Assembly: GCA_003525525.1 (NCBI GenBank)
Contig: DQED01000003.1
Location: forward strand, 1-12,792
Reading direction: 5' to 3'
Source: Desulfovibrio sp.
GTDB taxonomy: Bacteria; Desulfobacterota; Desulfovibrionia; Desulfovibrionales; Desulfovibrionaceae
DNA: 12,792 bases
Notes under the pieces: model-generated
Database searches by the model: none
The model's input: the letters and a program-made list of their open reading frames with translations, nothing else
Told to the model about the DNA's origin: nothing
Made by a program: the position numbers and the translations under genes
Part shown: one piece after another, positions 12,361 through 12,792 of the stretch
How positions within the stretch are numbered: position 1 is the first letter of the stretch
Layout: every line of letters begins with the position of its first letter

Positions 12361-12418
12361 TTGAAAGGAGGGCCGGGGGAGAACTTTTTTCAAAACGTTT
12401 CCCCCCGGCCGCCGGAGG
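12361..12418. repeat. Hairpin element between the phosphoesterase and kinase genes
   Basis: GGCCGGGGG (12371-12379) pairs with CCCCCGGCC (12402-12410), continued after one mismatch by GAAC (12381-12384) with GTTT (12397-12400, one G-U). The loop holds T6 and A4. The flanks (TTGAAAGG before, GCCGGAGG after) recall the element at 8002-8040 read on the other strand. GGAGG at its end is the only Shine-Dalgarno candidate for the kinase. Confidence 0.6.
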
Positions 12419-12429
12419 CGTCTTCCTCT

Positions 12430-12792
12430 ATGCGTACCATCGGCAAATATCCGCTGCTCGGCGTTCTCGGACGGGGCGGCATGGGCGCGGTGTTCAAGGC
12501 GCGGGTGCCGGTCGTCGGGCGCATCGTCGCCCTGAAGCTCCTGCGTCCGAGCGAGTTGACGCTCGGGCTGTGGGGCCGCGAGCGCGTGGTGCGGGCCTTT
12601 CGCGAGGAAGCCGCGCGCCTGGGCGGGTTGCGTCACGAGAACGTGGTCGGCGTGTTCGATTACGGCGAGATCGGCGACTGGCCCTATTTCGTCATGGACT
12701 TTTACGGCGAGTCCCTGGGTTCGATCATCGGCGAGACGTACCGGGTGGAGGCGCCAAGCCGCCGCCTGCCCGTGCCGCGCGCCGCGGGCTAA
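12430..12792 (+). pseudogene. Hanks-type Ser/Thr protein kinase, N-terminal lobe only, then a stop codon
   Basis: The frame opens with KYPLLGVLGRGGMGAVFKA, a textbook glycine-rich ATP loop (G14, G16, G17, G19), then VALKLL with the catalytic Lys K36. RAFREEAARLGGLRHENVV follows as helix C with its Glu, and YFVMDFYGESL as the hinge. At 120 residues the frame meets TAA (12790-12792), the last three bases of the window. A complete kinase domain needs about 260 residues, so the HRD catalytic loop, DFG and substrate lobe are absent. The gene is therefore either broken by a frameshift or point change or affected by a sequencing error; the part beyond the window would show which. Ribosome binding is weak (GGAGG 11 bp upstream). 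As it stands the product could not phosphorylate. Confidence 0.7.

Noticed and set aside
12361..12429. In-frame TTG upstream of the kinase ATG
   Set aside because: Lies in the intergenic hairpin element and would add residues unlike kinase N-termini; the kinase motif starts right after ATG 12430.

Overview
The window is GC-rich bacterial chromosome (most third codon positions are G or C) and looks like a Desulfovibrio-type sulfate reducer of the order Desulfovibrionales. The best evidence is a 62-residue ferredoxin whose first cluster motif has Asp in place of the second Cys, as in ferredoxin III of Desulfovibrio africanus. Two further proteins resemble small families I associate with Desulfovibrio (HEAT-like DVU0298 type and a 116-residue DVU0772-like protein). 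The lineage call is from memory of families, not from a search. I saw no tRNA, rRNA, CRISPR array, insertion sequence or prophage gene.

Layout. 1-2068 is on the minus strand: a PHP-domain phosphoesterase, ribosomal proteins L21 and L27, an intrinsic terminator, then the 5' part of motB behind a well-matched sigma-28 promoter. 2184-4249 is a plus-strand proteostasis group: Trm112-like zinc protein, Hsp20 chaperone and periplasmic HtrA/DegP protease. An AT-rich spacer with hairpins separates it from a minus-strand GT-A-like glycosyltransferase (4443-5384). A 402-bp divergent spacer leads to the ferredoxin. 6112-8911 is a tight five-gene plus-strand cluster: YkgJ-type cysteine-cluster protein, a small uncharacterised protein, a TPR protein, a HEAT-like protein and a 27-codon TTG-start hydrophobic peptide, closed by a strong terminator. 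9017-10753 is a minus-strand pair, tetR followed by an outer-membrane beta-barrel gene. 11108-12329 holds a small soluble protein with its own promoter and terminator, then a calcineurin-like phosphoesterase. The window ends in the N-terminal part of a Hanks-type Ser/Thr kinase that meets a stop codon before its catalytic loop.

How genes work together. The clearest regulatory circuit is tetR/OMP. The same 16-bp partial palindrome lies between the -35 and -10 positions of both genes, and upstream of the barrel gene it sits inside a perfect 34-bp inverted repeat, so one repressor probably controls itself and the barrel. The tetR and PHP genes lack a Shine-Dalgarno sequence and have a -35 hexamer exactly 35 bp before the ATG, which suggests leaderless mRNAs. 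The YkgJ-TPR-HEAT cluster is the best candidate for an undescribed system: a metal-cluster protein encoded with two helical-repeat scaffold proteins and a tiny secreted or membrane peptide. Its function cannot be read from the sequence.
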